The notes: generated by a model from the letters alone, not told the origin. A stretch of 64,000 nt of DNA from Bradyrhizobium jicamae (GCF_001440395.1 NZ_LLXZ01000205.1:129424-193423), one strand, 5' to 3'. Numbered from the stretch's first letter, positions 16,964-25,387 are shown. Translations and numbers: made by a program.

Positions 16964-17916
16964 GCAGCCCGTCTCCTGAATGCGGCGAGCGTTCCCGATC
17001 GCAACGCGGCGCTCGGCAGCCGGTGTCCGACGATCCGCTCGGCAAGCCGTCCGGCCTCGATCAGCGCTTCGATGTCGAGGCCGGTCGAGATGCCCATCTC
17101 CTCGCAGAGCAATACGAGCTCTTCGGTGGCGATGTTGCCCGGCGCGCCCGGCTGCCCGGCAAACGGACAGCCGCCGAGTCCGGCCACGGCGGCGTCGAAC
17201 GCGGTGACGCCGAGCCGCAGGCCTTCGTAAGCGCAGGCGATGCCCTGCCCGCGGGTGTCATGGAGGTGCAGCGCGATCCGCAAATCGTCCCAGCGCTCGC
17301 GAACGGCGCCGACGGCGGCTGCGACCCGCCGGGGCGTCGCCCAGCCCATGGAATCCGCGAGCGAAACGTCGCGCACTTCCACGCCGGCTTCGCGCGCAAT
17401 CGCAAGCCCGTCCGCCACCGTCTCGACGACCTTCGCTGGCGAGACGTCGCCCGCAAAATTGCAGCCGAACGCGGCCATGACGATGATCTTGGCAATCGGT
17501 ACGCCGGCTTGTCGGTGCACGCGAACATAGTCGCGCATGGCATCGAGTTGCCCGAGCCGTTCGCGATTCAGGTTCCTGATCGCGAACGGCTCGGATGCAC
17601 TCAGTGAGATGAATCCGGCGAGCGTGAGTTTGTTCTCAAACGCGAGCGCCCGCTTCAGTCCGCCCTCGTTGAACCACAACGCGGAGTATTCGACGCCTTC
17701 GCGCGCAGTGAACCCTTCCATCACGGCTTCCGCATCGGCCCAACCCGGAACGTGCTTCGGATTGACGAAGGACCCGACCTGGATCCGGCGCAGGCCGCAG
17801 GCGGAGAGCGCGTCGATCAGCGCGATCTTGTCGGCGGTGGCGATCGGGCCCGGCTCGATCTGAAAGCCTTCGCGAGGCCCCTCCTCGGTGATGACGACGC
17901 TATCGGGCAGGTCCAT
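16960..17916 (-). CDS. HMG-CoA-lyase-like enzyme (hydroxyacyl-CoA lyase)
   Basis: 318 residues from the ATG at 17916. That start is chosen because the family's first strand VVITEEGPREGFQIE follows at once; an extension to 17979 is not conserved. The TIM-barrel signatures are all visible: RIQVGSFVNPKHVPGWADAE, the metal-binding HLHD (IALHLHDTRGQG), and the active-site loop GLGGCPFAGQPGAPGNIATE with its reactive cysteine. The family cleaves HMG-CoA to acetoacetate and acetyl-CoA, but members also act on related 3-hydroxyacyl-CoAs such as citramalyl-CoA. With the coupled CoA-transferase and the aconitase-family enzyme this gives a three-step route from a C5 or C6 branched diacid to acetyl-CoA plus an oxoacid. 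It is the first gene of the operon and divergent from a LysR gene. Confidence 0.88.
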   Translation of the reverse strand: MDLPDSVVITEEGPREGFQIEPGPIATADKIALIDALSACGLRRIQVGSFVNPKHVPGWADAEAVMEGFTAREGVEYSALWFNEGGLKRALAFENKLTLAGFISLSASEPFAIRNLNRERLGQLDAMRDYVRVHRQAGVPIAKIIVMAAFGCNFAGDVSPAKVVETVADGLAIAREAGVEVRDVSLADSMGWATPRRVAAAVGAVRERWDDLRIALHLHDTRGQGIACAYEGLRLGVTAFDAAVAGLGGCPFAGQPGAPGNIATEELVLLCEEMGISTGLDIEALIEAGRLAERIVGHRLPSAALRSGTLAAFRRRAA

Positions 17917-18011
17917 GCGCCGGCGCTCCCTGGGATAATCCTTGGTGATTGCACGCCAGCTTGCCGCGCGCCCAGACATCTGGCAAATATAATATGAAGA
18001 TCATTACGTTC

Positions 18012-18027
18012 TGATAATTAGATATCA
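18012..18027. promoter_or_regulatory. inverted repeat in lyase/LysR intergenic region, candidate LysR box
   Basis: TGATAATTAGATATCA has perfect 5-bp arms (TGATA/TATCA) around a 6-bp AT spacer and lies 12 bases before the lysR start, in the short divergent region. LysR regulators typically bind such T-N11-A-like dyads near their own promoter. The surrounding 40 bases are unusually AT-rich for this genome. This is inference from symmetry and placement. Confidence 0.4.
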
Positions 18028-18039
18028 GGAGCGAATTCG

Positions 18040-18996
18040 ATGGCGCTTGGATTGCGGCAGCTTCGCTACTTCATCGCCATCGCCGATGCCGGCGTATTGT
18101 CGCGCGCGGCAGAGGCACTCAATGTCGCACAGTCGGCGCTGAGCCATCACGTTGCCGCGCTCGAAACCGAACTCGGCGTCAAGCTGCTGGAGCGACGGCC
18201 GCGTGGCATCGCGCTGACCGCGGCCGGCCGGCGGCTTTACGAGCACGCCAGCGCCGTGCTGTCGGCGCTCGGCAAGGCCGAAGAGGATGTGCGGACCTAT
18301 AACGAGGCCGCAGCCGGTCCGGTCTGCATCGGCCTCAGCCACACCGCGATCTCCATGGTCGCGCTCGATGTCATGAAGGCGGTGCGAACGAAATCCCCGG
18401 GCGTGCACCTGACCGTGGTCGAGGCGCTGTCGCCGGCGCTGATCGAGCGCGTCTTCTCGGGCACCGTCGATCTCGCGCTCGCCTATAATCCGCCAAAGGA
18501 TGCGCGGCTGGACGTCGAACTGCTCGGGGAAGAAGACCTCTATCTCGTCGGGCATCCGAGCCTGATCGGGCGGTCATCGGTTCCGGTCGCCTTCTCCGCC
18601 ATTCCGCAGCGAAGCGTGCTCGGACTGGCGCCGATGCCGGCTTCACGCGCCATCATCCAGACCCAGGTTTTGCGCAATCAGATCATCCCGAGCGACACGC
18701 TTGAGGTCGATTCACTGTCGGCGCTGCGAATGGCGCTGGAGGCCGGATTGGGCTGCGCCATCCTCGCCCGCGCCAGCGTGCTCGCGGATCTCGCGGCGGG
18801 AAAATATCACGCGCGCCGAATTGTCGACCCGACGCTGACGCGCGCGCTCGCACTCGTGTCGCTCGCGGACCGACCACGAACAAAAGCTCTCCTCGAGGTG
18901 CGCAAGACCATGATCGAGGTGGTCCGTTCGGCCGTCAGCACAGGGCGATGGCCGGCGAAAGGAAACGGCCGGCAGACCAAGCGCGCAGCGATCTAG
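18040..18996 (+). CDS. LysR-family transcriptional regulator
   Basis: 318 residues with the N-terminal LysR helix-turn-helix (LRQLRYFIAIADAGVLSRAA, then EALNVAQSALSHHVAALETE) and a C-terminal periplasmic-binding-like effector domain beginning around GPVCIGLSHTAISMVALDVM. A ribosome site (AGGAG) precedes the ATG. It is divergent from the lyase, CoA-transferase, Bug protein and aconitase-family genes, the usual arrangement for a LysR activator of a catabolic operon. The effector would be the pathway substrate or an intermediate. Confidence 0.92.
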   Translation: MALGLRQLRYFIAIADAGVLSRAAEALNVAQSALSHHVAALETELGVKLLERRPRGIALTAAGRRLYEHASAVLSALGKAEEDVRTYNEAAAGPVCIGLSHTAISMVALDVMKAVRTKSPGVHLTVVEALSPALIERVFSGTVDLALAYNPPKDARLDVELLGEEDLYLVGHPSLIGRSSVPVAFSAIPQRSVLGLAPMPASRAIIQTQVLRNQIIPSDTLEVDSLSALRMALEAGLGCAILARASVLADLAAGKYHARRIVDPTLTRALALVSLADRPRTKALLEVRKTMIEVVRSAVSTGRWPAKGNGRQTKRAAI

Positions 18997-19074
18997 GTTC
19001 AGCATCCCTGCAGGAGGAGCCCTGCGCGGACTTGGCCGACATTGTCGGCAGTTTGATCTTGCTCCCGGCGGAAT

Positions 19075-19497
19075 CTATCCGGGCGGCATTCGCTCGAATT
19101 TCTGCAACGAGGAATCCAGTGTGTCCCAGGCATGGCCGCGGATGCCGTAGGTGACCATCTGCGGATGGAATTGGCCGGGGTCGTCAAGGCTGGTGGCGTG
19201 AACCGCTATCAGCTCCGGCATGGCGACGAATGTCAGGTAGACCGGCGTTCCACAGGTCGGGCAGAAGGCGTGGAGCTTTTCGTTACCACTGTCGCCCGCT
19301 ACCCGCCAGTTCTTCGCTTCGCCGACAATTGCCACGTCGGCCCGCCGGGGAAAGACCAGGTAGGATCCATGTCCCGTGCCGCTTCGTTGCTGGCAATCGC
19401 GGCATTGGCAGTGGCTTTCCGCAATGGGTTCGCTGCTCGTCTCATAACGGATCGCGCCGCACGCACATCCGCCGGCATAAAGCTTGGTCACTGTCAT
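19075..19497 (-). CDS. GFA family protein
   Basis: 140 residues from the ATG at 19497. The zinc-ribbon-like cysteine pattern is clear: GGCACGAIRYE near the N-terminus, then HCQCRDCQQRSG (about residues 33-44) and HAFCPTCGTPVYL (about 77-90). This is the GFA (glutathione-dependent formaldehyde-activating-like) domain, which binds zinc structurally. Most members are of unknown function, and true S-hydroxymethyl-glutathione synthase activity is doubtful for the family. It lies on the same strand 31 bases after the SRPBCC gene and may be part of that operon. Confidence 0.88.
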   Translation of the reverse strand: MTVTKLYAGGCACGAIRYETSSEPIAESHCQCRDCQQRSGTGHGSYLVFPRRADVAIVGEAKNWRVAGDSGNEKLHAFCPTCGTPVYLTFVAMPELIAVHATSLDDPGQFHPQMVTYGIRGHAWDTLDSSLQKFERMPPG

Positions 19498-19528
19498 TCT
19501 CCCGTTCCTGTTTGATGCGGCAAGAAAA

Positions 19529-19993
19529 TCAGGCCGATTTCGGCTTGGCGAAAACATCGAGGCCTTGGCCGGTTTCCAGCAAGGATTTCATGCTGGCGAG
19601 GACGACCGGCCAACCCTTCCTGATGCCGTTCGCCATCCCGCTGCCGGCTTCGAGTTCGTCATGGGTGACGGTCAGCCGAACCATCTCCTCGTATTCTTCG
19701 ATCTCGAACGTCACCCGGCTGTAGGCAGAAGGATCGGAAGCCTGCGATGCATTCGCCCAGGTGATGACGAGACGGGCCGGCGGCGAGACCTCGACGACCT
19801 TGCCGACGAGTTCGACCGTCCTCGCATCATTGGCGCGGACGTGCTCCCATTTCGATCCGGGATTCCAGTCAGAGACGTTCTCGTGGCCCCAGTAGCGCCT
19901 TGCGATGTCCGGTTTCGTGATTGCCTCGAACACCTTCTGCGGCGTCGAGCGAATATAGGTCACGTAGACAAAGCTGGTCGTCTCTTTGCTCAT
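19529..19993 (-). CDS. SRPBCC (AHSA1-like) domain protein, second ArsR-linked copy
   Basis: 154 residues from the ATG at 19993. It is one START/Bet v1-like domain with FVYVTYIRSTPQKVFEAITK at the N-terminus, ARRYWGHENVSDWNPGSKWE, VTFEIEEYEEMVRLTVTHDE, and the closing GWPVVLASMKSLLETGQGLD. It starts two bases after the end of the ArsR gene, so the two are one unit. The length, the WGH motif and the C-terminus differ from the copy at 11035, so this is a different subfamily rather than a recent duplicate. Proteins of this type sit beside ArsR regulators in many rhizobia; the ligand is unknown. Confidence 0.88.
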   Translation of the reverse strand: MSKETTSFVYVTYIRSTPQKVFEAITKPDIARRYWGHENVSDWNPGSKWEHVRANDARTVELVGKVVEVSPPARLVITWANASQASDPSAYSRVTFEIEEYEEMVRLTVTHDELEAGSGMANGIRKGWPVVLASMKSLLETGQGLDVFAKPKSA

Positions 19994-19995
19994 CG

Positions 19996-20310
19996 TCACT
20001 CTCCTTCGAGCTCTTTCTTCAGATCGTGCAGCAGGCTGAGCCGCTGTCGTTCGAATTTCCGGACCCATCGTTCGTAGACCTCGTGCAGCGGCACAGGGTT
20101 GATGAAATGCAGCTTTTCCCGGCCACGCCTGACCGTGCTCACCAGATTGGCCGCCTCGAGGATTTCGAGGTGCTGCGTGGCGGATTGCCGGGCCATGTCG
20201 AGGTTTTCGCAAAGCTGGCCGAGCGTCTGTCCGTTCTTCTCGCAGAGAAGGTCAAGCAGCTTTCTGCGTGTCGGGTCGCCCAGCGCCTTGAAAACCTTGT
20301 CAGCCTGCAT
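19996..20310 (-). CDS. ArsR-family transcriptional regulator, second copy
   Basis: 104 residues from the ATG at 20310. The sequence has the family signature VFKALGDPTRRKLLDLLCEK, a recognition helix (LCENLDMARQSATQHLEILE) and a wing around TVRRGREKLHFINP. The ARQSATQHL form is that of the metal-independent ArsR group paired with SRPBCC proteins. It leads the ArsR-SRPBCC(-GFA) unit. A perfect palindrome lies 27 bases before the start, at 20337-20356, and is likely its own operator. Confidence 0.9.
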   Translation of the reverse strand: MQADKVFKALGDPTRRKLLDLLCEKNGQTLGQLCENLDMARQSATQHLEILEAANLVSTVRRGREKLHFINPVPLHEVYERWVRKFERQRLSLLHDLKKELEGE

Positions 20311-20336
20311 CGGTCTCACTCGTATCGAGGACACAT

Positions 20337-20356
20337 ATGCAGGTAAATACCTGCAT
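20337..20356. promoter_or_regulatory. perfect 9-bp inverted repeat, ArsR operator
   Basis: ATGCAGGTA and TACCTGCAT are separated by two adenines, 27 bases upstream of the arsR start at 20310. A 20-bp dyad of this form at this position is what a dimeric ArsR repressor would bind to control its own operon. It differs entirely from the GATAAC-type repeats before the first ArsR gene at 10715. Confidence 0.7.
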
Positions 20357-20539
20357 GTCAACGACAGCGCCGTCAACTCATTCGTCACCTTGCTGTGATG
20401 AGGGACAGACGATTGGCGGGCTAACTAACGCGCTCGCCCGTCAGCGAAAGCGATGGTCGATAAAAGGAGACGCGCGGCGTGACCTAAGGCCTCGCCATTG
20501 ATCAGGCTGCGGTACGCAGAGCCGTCCGCTTGAACGGCG

Positions 20540-20743
20540 CTAGCCTCGCGGCGGCTGCAAGCCCCGCGAGTTCAGCCACTCGGTCATGTGCGAGGCCGTT
20601 TCGTCCTGACGGGCTCTCCGCAACAGGCCGTCCCGAACGGGGCCAGGCGGCAGCAGTCCTGCTTCCGCGCGGAGCTGCTTGGCTTCTTCGGCCAGGCGCT
20701 CTTCGAGAGTGGTCGTATGCTTGATGCGACGCCGCTTCTGCAT
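20540..20743 (-). CDS. small conserved basic protein, function unknown
   Basis: 67 residues, starting MQKRRRIKHTTTLEERLAEE and ending TEWLNSRGLQPPRG, with a central amphipathic helix (AEEAKQLRAEAGLLPPGP) and a run of Arg. I recognise the type: small proteins of this pattern (KHTTTLEERLAEEA, LLPPGP, ETASHMxEWLNSPGLQPP) are common and unnamed in Bradyrhizobium and relatives. It stands alone, with about 200 bases of plain sequence on each side. There is no signal peptide or membrane segment. Confidence 0.7.
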   Translation of the reverse strand: MQKRRRIKHTTTLEERLAEEAKQLRAEAGLLPPGPVRDGLLRRARQDETASHMTEWLNSRGLQPPRG

Positions 20744-20985
20744 GATCTGCTCGCTTCCGTTTGGAGGACAGCGGGCGCCCCGAAATGCGCTCTCATCACC
20801 GATAGTCCTCAGGGATCGCGCGGCGATAACAAACGGTATTGCAGCCGGATCCGTGCGGTCTGTCCGGTGGATGACTTTGCCTTACACCTTTAATTGCGCG
20901 TAATGGCGCACCTTCGAGGAACGGATAACGATTGGCTCAAATGCAGCAAATATAGCCATTGGCGCAAAACAGAATCCGCGGCGTG

Positions 20986-23325
20986 TCAGTCCGCCACGGC
21001 CGCTCGTGCGGAGTCCGGCGAATGCGCCACCTGGATCGCCTGCCAGATGCGGGAGGGCGTCGCCGGCATGTCCAGGTGCCGCACGCCGAGCGGCGCCAGC
21101 GCGTTCATCACGGCGTTCATGATCGTGGCAGGCGCCGCAATGGCGCCGGCCTGGCCGCTTCCCTTGACGCCGAGCCGGTTGGCGCGGCTTGGAAAGTCGG
21201 GCGAGAGTTCGCCCTCGAACGCGGGCAGATCGCCGGCGCGCGGCAGCGCATAATCCATCAGCGAGCCCGACAGGATCTGCCCCGTCTCCGCATCGAACAG
21301 CGCCTGCTCGAACAACGCTTGGCCGATGCCCTGCACCACGCCGCCATGGACCTGCCCCAGCGTCTGCCGCGGATCGAGCAGACGGCCGTAATCATCAAAG
21401 ATGACATAACGGTCGAGCCTGACCTCGCCGGTCGCCGGATCGATCTCGACTTCGGCGATGTGGCAGCCGTTGGGAAAGGTGTAGCGGTCGCATAGATGCG
21501 TCGCCTTGTGCGCCAGCCCGGGCGCGATGTCGTCGCCGGCCGACTGAAAGGAGGCGCGCGCCACCTCGTCGAGGCTGATCTCCTGCCCGGTCGTAGCCAC
21601 CCGCAGCACGCCTGCCTCATACTGAATCGCATCCACGCCGGCCTGCAGCAGGCGGGCGGCCAGCCGCCGCGCATTGTCGATCAGGCCTTCCGCCGCCATC
21701 ACCAGCGCGGTGCCGCCCTGGTGCATCGAGCGCGCCCCGCCATGGCCGCCGCCAGAATCGAGATCGTCGGTGTCGCCCTGCCGGAATCTGAAACGATCCA
21801 GCGGCAGGCCGAGCGCATCAGCCGCGATCTGGGCGTAGGTGGTCTCATGCCCCTGCCCGCTGGAATGCGTGCCGACCTTCAAATCGATCAGCCCATCCTG
21901 ACCAAAACCCACCTCCGCCACCTCATTGGGCTGGCCACGCGCGGTTTCAAGAAAGCAGGCAAGCCCAAGCCCGCGCAGCCGCCCCTGCTTGCGCGAACTT
22001 CTCTCGCGCGCCTTGAAGCCGTCCACGGCAGTGGCCGCGTGATCGATCGCATGGGCAAAGCTGCCCTGCTCGACGGTGAGTCCCATCGCGCTCGCATAAG
22101 GGAAACGGCGCATGATGTTCTTGCGCCGCAGCTTCAGCGCATCCATCCCGAGTTGGCGGGCTGCGATATCGATGCAGCGCTCGATCAGATAATTCGCCTC
22201 CGGCTTGCCGGCGCCGCGATAGGCGTCAACCGGCGTCGTGTTGGTGAACACGCCCCTGGTCTCGAACGCGATCAGCGGAATGTCGTAGACGCCGCCCATC
22301 GCGCTTGCCATCGCCATGGTCGGCACGGCCGGCGCCACCGTCGAGACATAGGCGCCGAGATTGGCGAACACTTTGGTCTCGAGCGCCAGCAAGCGACCGT
22401 CGCGATCGAGCCCAAGGCGGACGCGGATCAGGCTGTCGCGGCCATGCGCGGAGCCGGTGAAATCCTCGCTGCGGTCGCCGATCCACCTGACGGGGCGGCG
22501 AAGCCGGCGCGCCGCCCACAGCACTAGCACCCATTCGGGATAGAGCACGTTCTTCATGCCGAAGCCGCCGCCGACGTCGGGAATGCTGACGCGGAGCATT
22601 TCTCGATCGATGCGAAAGACACCGGCGGCCAGCAGATCGCGGATCGCATGCGCGCCGGCGGCCGAGGCGGTCAGATGCAGCCGGCCGCTCGCGGCATCGA
22701 ACTCCCCGATCGCGCCGCGCGTCTCCATCGGCGCGGCGACGACGCGGTTGTTGACCAGTTCGCATTCGACGACATGGGCGGCGTCGCGGAGCGCCGCTGC
22801 CACCGGGCCGATGTCGCCACGGTTGAACTGAAACGCGATGTTGCTTGTCGCTGCCGGCCAGATCGACGGCGCGCCCGGCGAGATGGCATCTGCGATCGCG
22901 ACGACCGGCGGCAGCGGATCATAATCGACGACGACGGCCTCGGCGGCATCGCGCGCGGCCTCCGCGCTGGCCGCGACCACGAACGCGACCGGCTCGCCGA
23001 CATAGCGAACCACGCCGTGCGCCAGCGCGTGATAGGGCGGCACCACCAGCGGCGTCGTCATCGGGATCGCGGTCACCGCGCACGGCATCGGGCCGAGCCC
23101 GTCGGCAGCCAGTTCGGCCCCCGTCAGCACGGCGGCAACGCCCGGCATCTTCCGCGCCGCCTCGGCGCTGATCGCGGCGATGCGTGCATGGGCGTGCGGC
23201 GAACGAACGACGACGCCATGCAGCGCATTTGCCGCCACGAGATCGGCGACATAGCGCCCGCGCCCCTGCACGAAGCGCGCGTCTTCAAGGCGATCGATGC
23301 TGCGCCCCAATAACGGTTCGGTCAT
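20986..23325 (-). CDS. molybdenum hydroxylase large subunit (CoxL/xanthine dehydrogenase family), lone
   Basis: 779 residues with the layout of the molybdopterin-binding subunit: the N-terminal a/b hammerhead domain (GRGRYVADLVAANALHGVVV, RSPHAHARI) and then the Mo-binding domains, with DVGGGFGMKN and VDAYRGAGKPEANYLIER. AYRGAGKPE is the form II type, not the AYxCSFR of CO dehydrogenase. Where the catalytic glutamate normally stands (KGxGEAGxxGAP) this protein reads KGSGQAGAIAAP, with Gln instead. No FAD or 2Fe-2S subunit gene is adjacent, so partners must be elsewhere or the protein works differently. Substrate unknown. Confidence 0.88.
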   Translation of the reverse strand: MTEPLLGRSIDRLEDARFVQGRGRYVADLVAANALHGVVVRSPHAHARIAAISAEAARKMPGVAAVLTGAELAADGLGPMPCAVTAIPMTTPLVVPPYHALAHGVVRYVGEPVAFVVAASAEAARDAAEAVVVDYDPLPPVVAIADAISPGAPSIWPAATSNIAFQFNRGDIGPVAAALRDAAHVVECELVNNRVVAAPMETRGAIGEFDAASGRLHLTASAAGAHAIRDLLAAGVFRIDREMLRVSIPDVGGGFGMKNVLYPEWVLVLWAARRLRRPVRWIGDRSEDFTGSAHGRDSLIRVRLGLDRDGRLLALETKVFANLGAYVSTVAPAVPTMAMASAMGGVYDIPLIAFETRGVFTNTTPVDAYRGAGKPEANYLIERCIDIAARQLGMDALKLRRKNIMRRFPYASAMGLTVEQGSFAHAIDHAATAVDGFKARERSSRKQGRLRGLGLACFLETARGQPNEVAEVGFGQDGLIDLKVGTHSSGQGHETTYAQIAADALGLPLDRFRFRQGDTDDLDSGGGHGGARSMHQGGTALVMAAEGLIDNARRLAARLLQAGVDAIQYEAGVLRVATTGQEISLDEVARASFQSAGDDIAPGLAHKATHLCDRYTFPNGCHIAEVEIDPATGEVRLDRYVIFDDYGRLLDPRQTLGQVHGGVVQGIGQALFEQALFDAETGQILSGSLMDYALPRAGDLPAFEGELSPDFPSRANRLGVKGSGQAGAIAAPATIMNAVMNALAPLGVRHLDMPATPSRIWQAIQVAHSPDSARAAVAD

Positions 23326-23439
23326 ATGAACTGTATGGAGCCGGGCGGCGGCAAAGGCAATCGGCAGCCCGCTGCCGGCACGCCGGGCATATATGAGCGG
23401 GCGGGTGCACTGAGCGCCCGCCCCCTCTAATGGGTTGCG

Positions 23440-24279
23440 TTACGCCGCGGCAGAATGCTCGGCCGCGCCCTGCAGCTTGCGCTTTCGCCAGATCGATCCC
23501 ACCAGCAGCACCACGGCGATGCCGAGGAGTCCGAGGATCACCTCGCCGCCATGTCCGCCATTGGCGAACTGCGGCCCGATGCCTATCGATTTCAGCACGC
23601 CGTCGAGTCCGACGCCGACCGGGCCGTTGAAGAACGCGTGCAGCGACGGCTGGACGACAGGGTCGGTCGCCATCACCTCGCCGGCGATCCAGCCAAGCAA
23701 GGCTGCGCCGGCCCATACCAGAGCGGGCAGGCGCGTGAGCAGCGCCATGATCAGCGCAGCACCTGCGACGATCAGGGGAACGCTGATGGCAAGTCCGATG
23801 ACCAGCAGCGGAATGCTGCCATTGGCGGCCGCGGCGACTGCGATGACGTTGTCGAGGCTCATCACGATATCGGCGATCGCCACGATCTGCACGGCCGCCC
23901 ACAAATGCGAAGCCGCGTCTACATCGCCCTCGCCTTCATGTTCAGGCACCAGCAGTTTCGCCGCGATGAAGAGCAGCGCCAGACCGCCGACCAGCTTGAG
24001 GAACGGCAGCCCCATCAGCGTCACGACGATGCCGGTGAAGATGATGCGCAAGAAGACGGCGACGCCGGCGCCGAGGATCATGCCCCAGAACTTCTGGCGC
24101 GGCGGCAGGCTGCGGCACGCCATCGCGATGACGAGCGCGTTGTCGCCCGACAGCAGGATGTTGATCCACATGATCTTGCCGAGCGCAACCCAGAAGGCCG
24201 GCGTCTGCATCTCGGCATTGAACTGGGTGAAGAATGCCGAGATAACAGCAGGATCGAAGATTTGCCACAGCCAGTTCAC
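23440..24279 (-). CDS. TerC family integral membrane protein
   Basis: 279 residues, start GTG at 24279 with a purine-rich ribosome site (AGGGGGAA). The protein has about seven hydrophobic helices, with the conserved acidic-polar motifs INILLSGDNALVIAMA in TM2 and IVMSLDNVIAVAAAA later, as in TerC/YjbE/Alx proteins. These are implicated in metal-ion (Mn2+ or Ca2+) efflux. A hydrophilic linker (EHEGEGDVDAASHLW) separates the two halves. It lies 58 bases downstream of ndk on the same strand and may be co-transcribed. A weak GC-rich hairpin (23399-23423) follows its stop. Confidence 0.92.
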   Translation of the reverse strand: MNWLWQIFDPAVISAFFTQFNAEMQTPAFWVALGKIMWINILLSGDNALVIAMACRSLPPRQKFWGMILGAGVAVFLRIIFTGIVVTLMGLPFLKLVGGLALLFIAAKLLVPEHEGEGDVDAASHLWAAVQIVAIADIVMSLDNVIAVAAAANGSIPLLVIGLAISVPLIVAGAALIMALLTRLPALVWAGAALLGWIAGEVMATDPVVQPSLHAFFNGPVGVGLDGVLKSIGIGPQFANGGHGGEVILGLLGIAVVLLVGSIWRKRKLQGAAEHSAAA

Positions 24280-24337
24280 AGCGTTTCCCCCTCGGCCTTC
24301 AGCCGTTGCTCGCGGCTATGGCCGCTGTCCGATAAAA

Positions 24338-24760
24338 TTAACCGACGATTTCGTTGCCGGAAAAGAACTGCGCGATTTCGATCGCGGCCGTCTCCGGCGC
24401 GTCCGAACCGTGCACCGAATTTTCGCCGATCGATTTCGCATGCACCTTGCGGATCGTGCCGTCCGCCGCCTTCGACGGATCGGTGGCGCCCATCACGTCG
24501 CGGTATTTGGCGATGGCGCCCTCGCCTTCCAGCACCTGCACCACGACCGGGCCCGAGGTCATGAACTCGACCAGTTCGCCGAAGAACGGACGCGCCTTGT
24601 GAACGGCGTAGAAGGTTTCCGCCTGGTCGCGGCTCATGCGAATCCGCTTCTGGGCCACGATCCGCAAGCCGGCCTTCTCGATCAGCGCGTTGACCGCGCC
24701 GGTCAGATTGCGCGCCGTCGCGTCCGGTTTGATGATCGAGAAAGTGCGTTCAATCGCCAT
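24338..24760 (-). CDS. ndk: nucleoside diphosphate kinase
   Basis: 140 residues, the normal bacterial length. MAIERTFSIIKPDATARNLT contains the conserved lysine of the nucleotide site, and the phosphorylated histidine lies in NSVHGSDAPETAAIEIAQFF. It transfers the gamma phosphate of ATP to NDPs in the cytoplasm. It is upstream of terC on the same strand, and its promoter must be in the 323-base gap that separates it from the + strand gene at 25084. Confidence 0.97.
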   Translation of the reverse strand: MAIERTFSIIKPDATARNLTGAVNALIEKAGLRIVAQKRIRMSRDQAETFYAVHKARPFFGELVEFMTSGPVVVQVLEGEGAIAKYRDVMGATDPSKAADGTIRKVHAKSIGENSVHGSDAPETAAIEIAQFFSGNEIVG

Positions 24761-25083
24761 TGCTTACGTCCTTACAAAACGCTGGTTGGGTGAGTTGCGG
24801 GGCTTATATCGGCGCCACCTCACGACGGCAAGCGACCGTTGACGCGCCCGCCACCCCTTTTGGGCGCCTTTTCGTGCGGCACTTCGCCCCGTTACGGCGG
24901 AAATTACCGCAATTTCATCGAGGTGAACCCTGTCTGAAGCGGCCGTGGCGCCTCCATTCAGCTTCGCGGCCGTAGACTTACCGACGATCGAACGCAGGGC
25001 ATGCGAATCCGCCGGCCCCGGGCGTCCTGGGACCCGATCTCACTGATGGTGCCAAGTGGCGCCGAAACTTTGAGGAGACGATC
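24761..25083. other. intergenic region between divergent ndk and a small exported protein
   Basis: 323 bases without a gene. It must hold the ndk promoter and the promoter of the gene at 25084. A 6-bp GC hairpin with a 12-base loop (24844-24867) is followed by CTTTTC and resembles a weak terminator, but no gene on that strand ends near it. Nothing resembling a tRNA was seen. Confidence 0.6.
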
Positions 25084-25332
25084 ATGTTACGCAAACTCTC
25101 GCTGGTTGCAGCGGCCGCGGCATCGCTGGGTGCGGCCGCGCTGGCGCCGACAGCGGCCTCGGCCGGCGGCTGGCACCATGGCGGCTGGCATCACCATCAC
25201 GGTTGGGGTGGCCCCCGCGTCTTCATCGGTGGCCCGGCCTATTACGCCGGCGGTTATGGCGGCTGCTACGTGCGGCGCCTGGTTCCAACCCCCTGGGGCC
25301 CGCGCTGGCGGCTCGTGAACCGCTGCTACTGA
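25084..25332 (+). CDS. small exported His/Gly-rich protein
   Basis: 82 residues with a signal peptide (MLRKLSLVAAAAASLGAAAL, cleavage near ASA) and then a His/Gly/Trp-rich segment (GGWHHGGWHHHHGWGG), a Gly-Tyr stretch, and a conserved C-terminal CYVRRLVPTPWGPRWRLVNR followed by CY. Proteins of this type, sometimes labelled sulfur-globule-protein-like, are abundant in Bradyrhizobium. The function is unknown; the histidines could bind metal. A ribosome site (GAGGAG) lies before the ATG, and a strong terminator follows 26 bases after the stop. Confidence 0.85.
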   Translation: MLRKLSLVAAAAASLGAAALAPTAASAGGWHHGGWHHHHGWGGPRVFIGGPAYYAGGYGGCYVRRLVPTPWGPRWRLVNRCY

Positions 25333-25358
25333 CCTGATTTGAGCTCCCCCAGACTGAC

Positions 25359-25387
25359 GCCCCGGCCGCCGCGCCGGGGCTTTTTTT
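25359..25387 (+). terminator. rho-independent terminator
   Basis: A 7-bp GC stem (GCCCCGG at 25359-25365 and CCGGGGC at 25374-25380) with an 8-base loop is followed directly by seven T residues. It ends the transcript of the small exported protein at 25084-25332. Confidence 0.93.
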
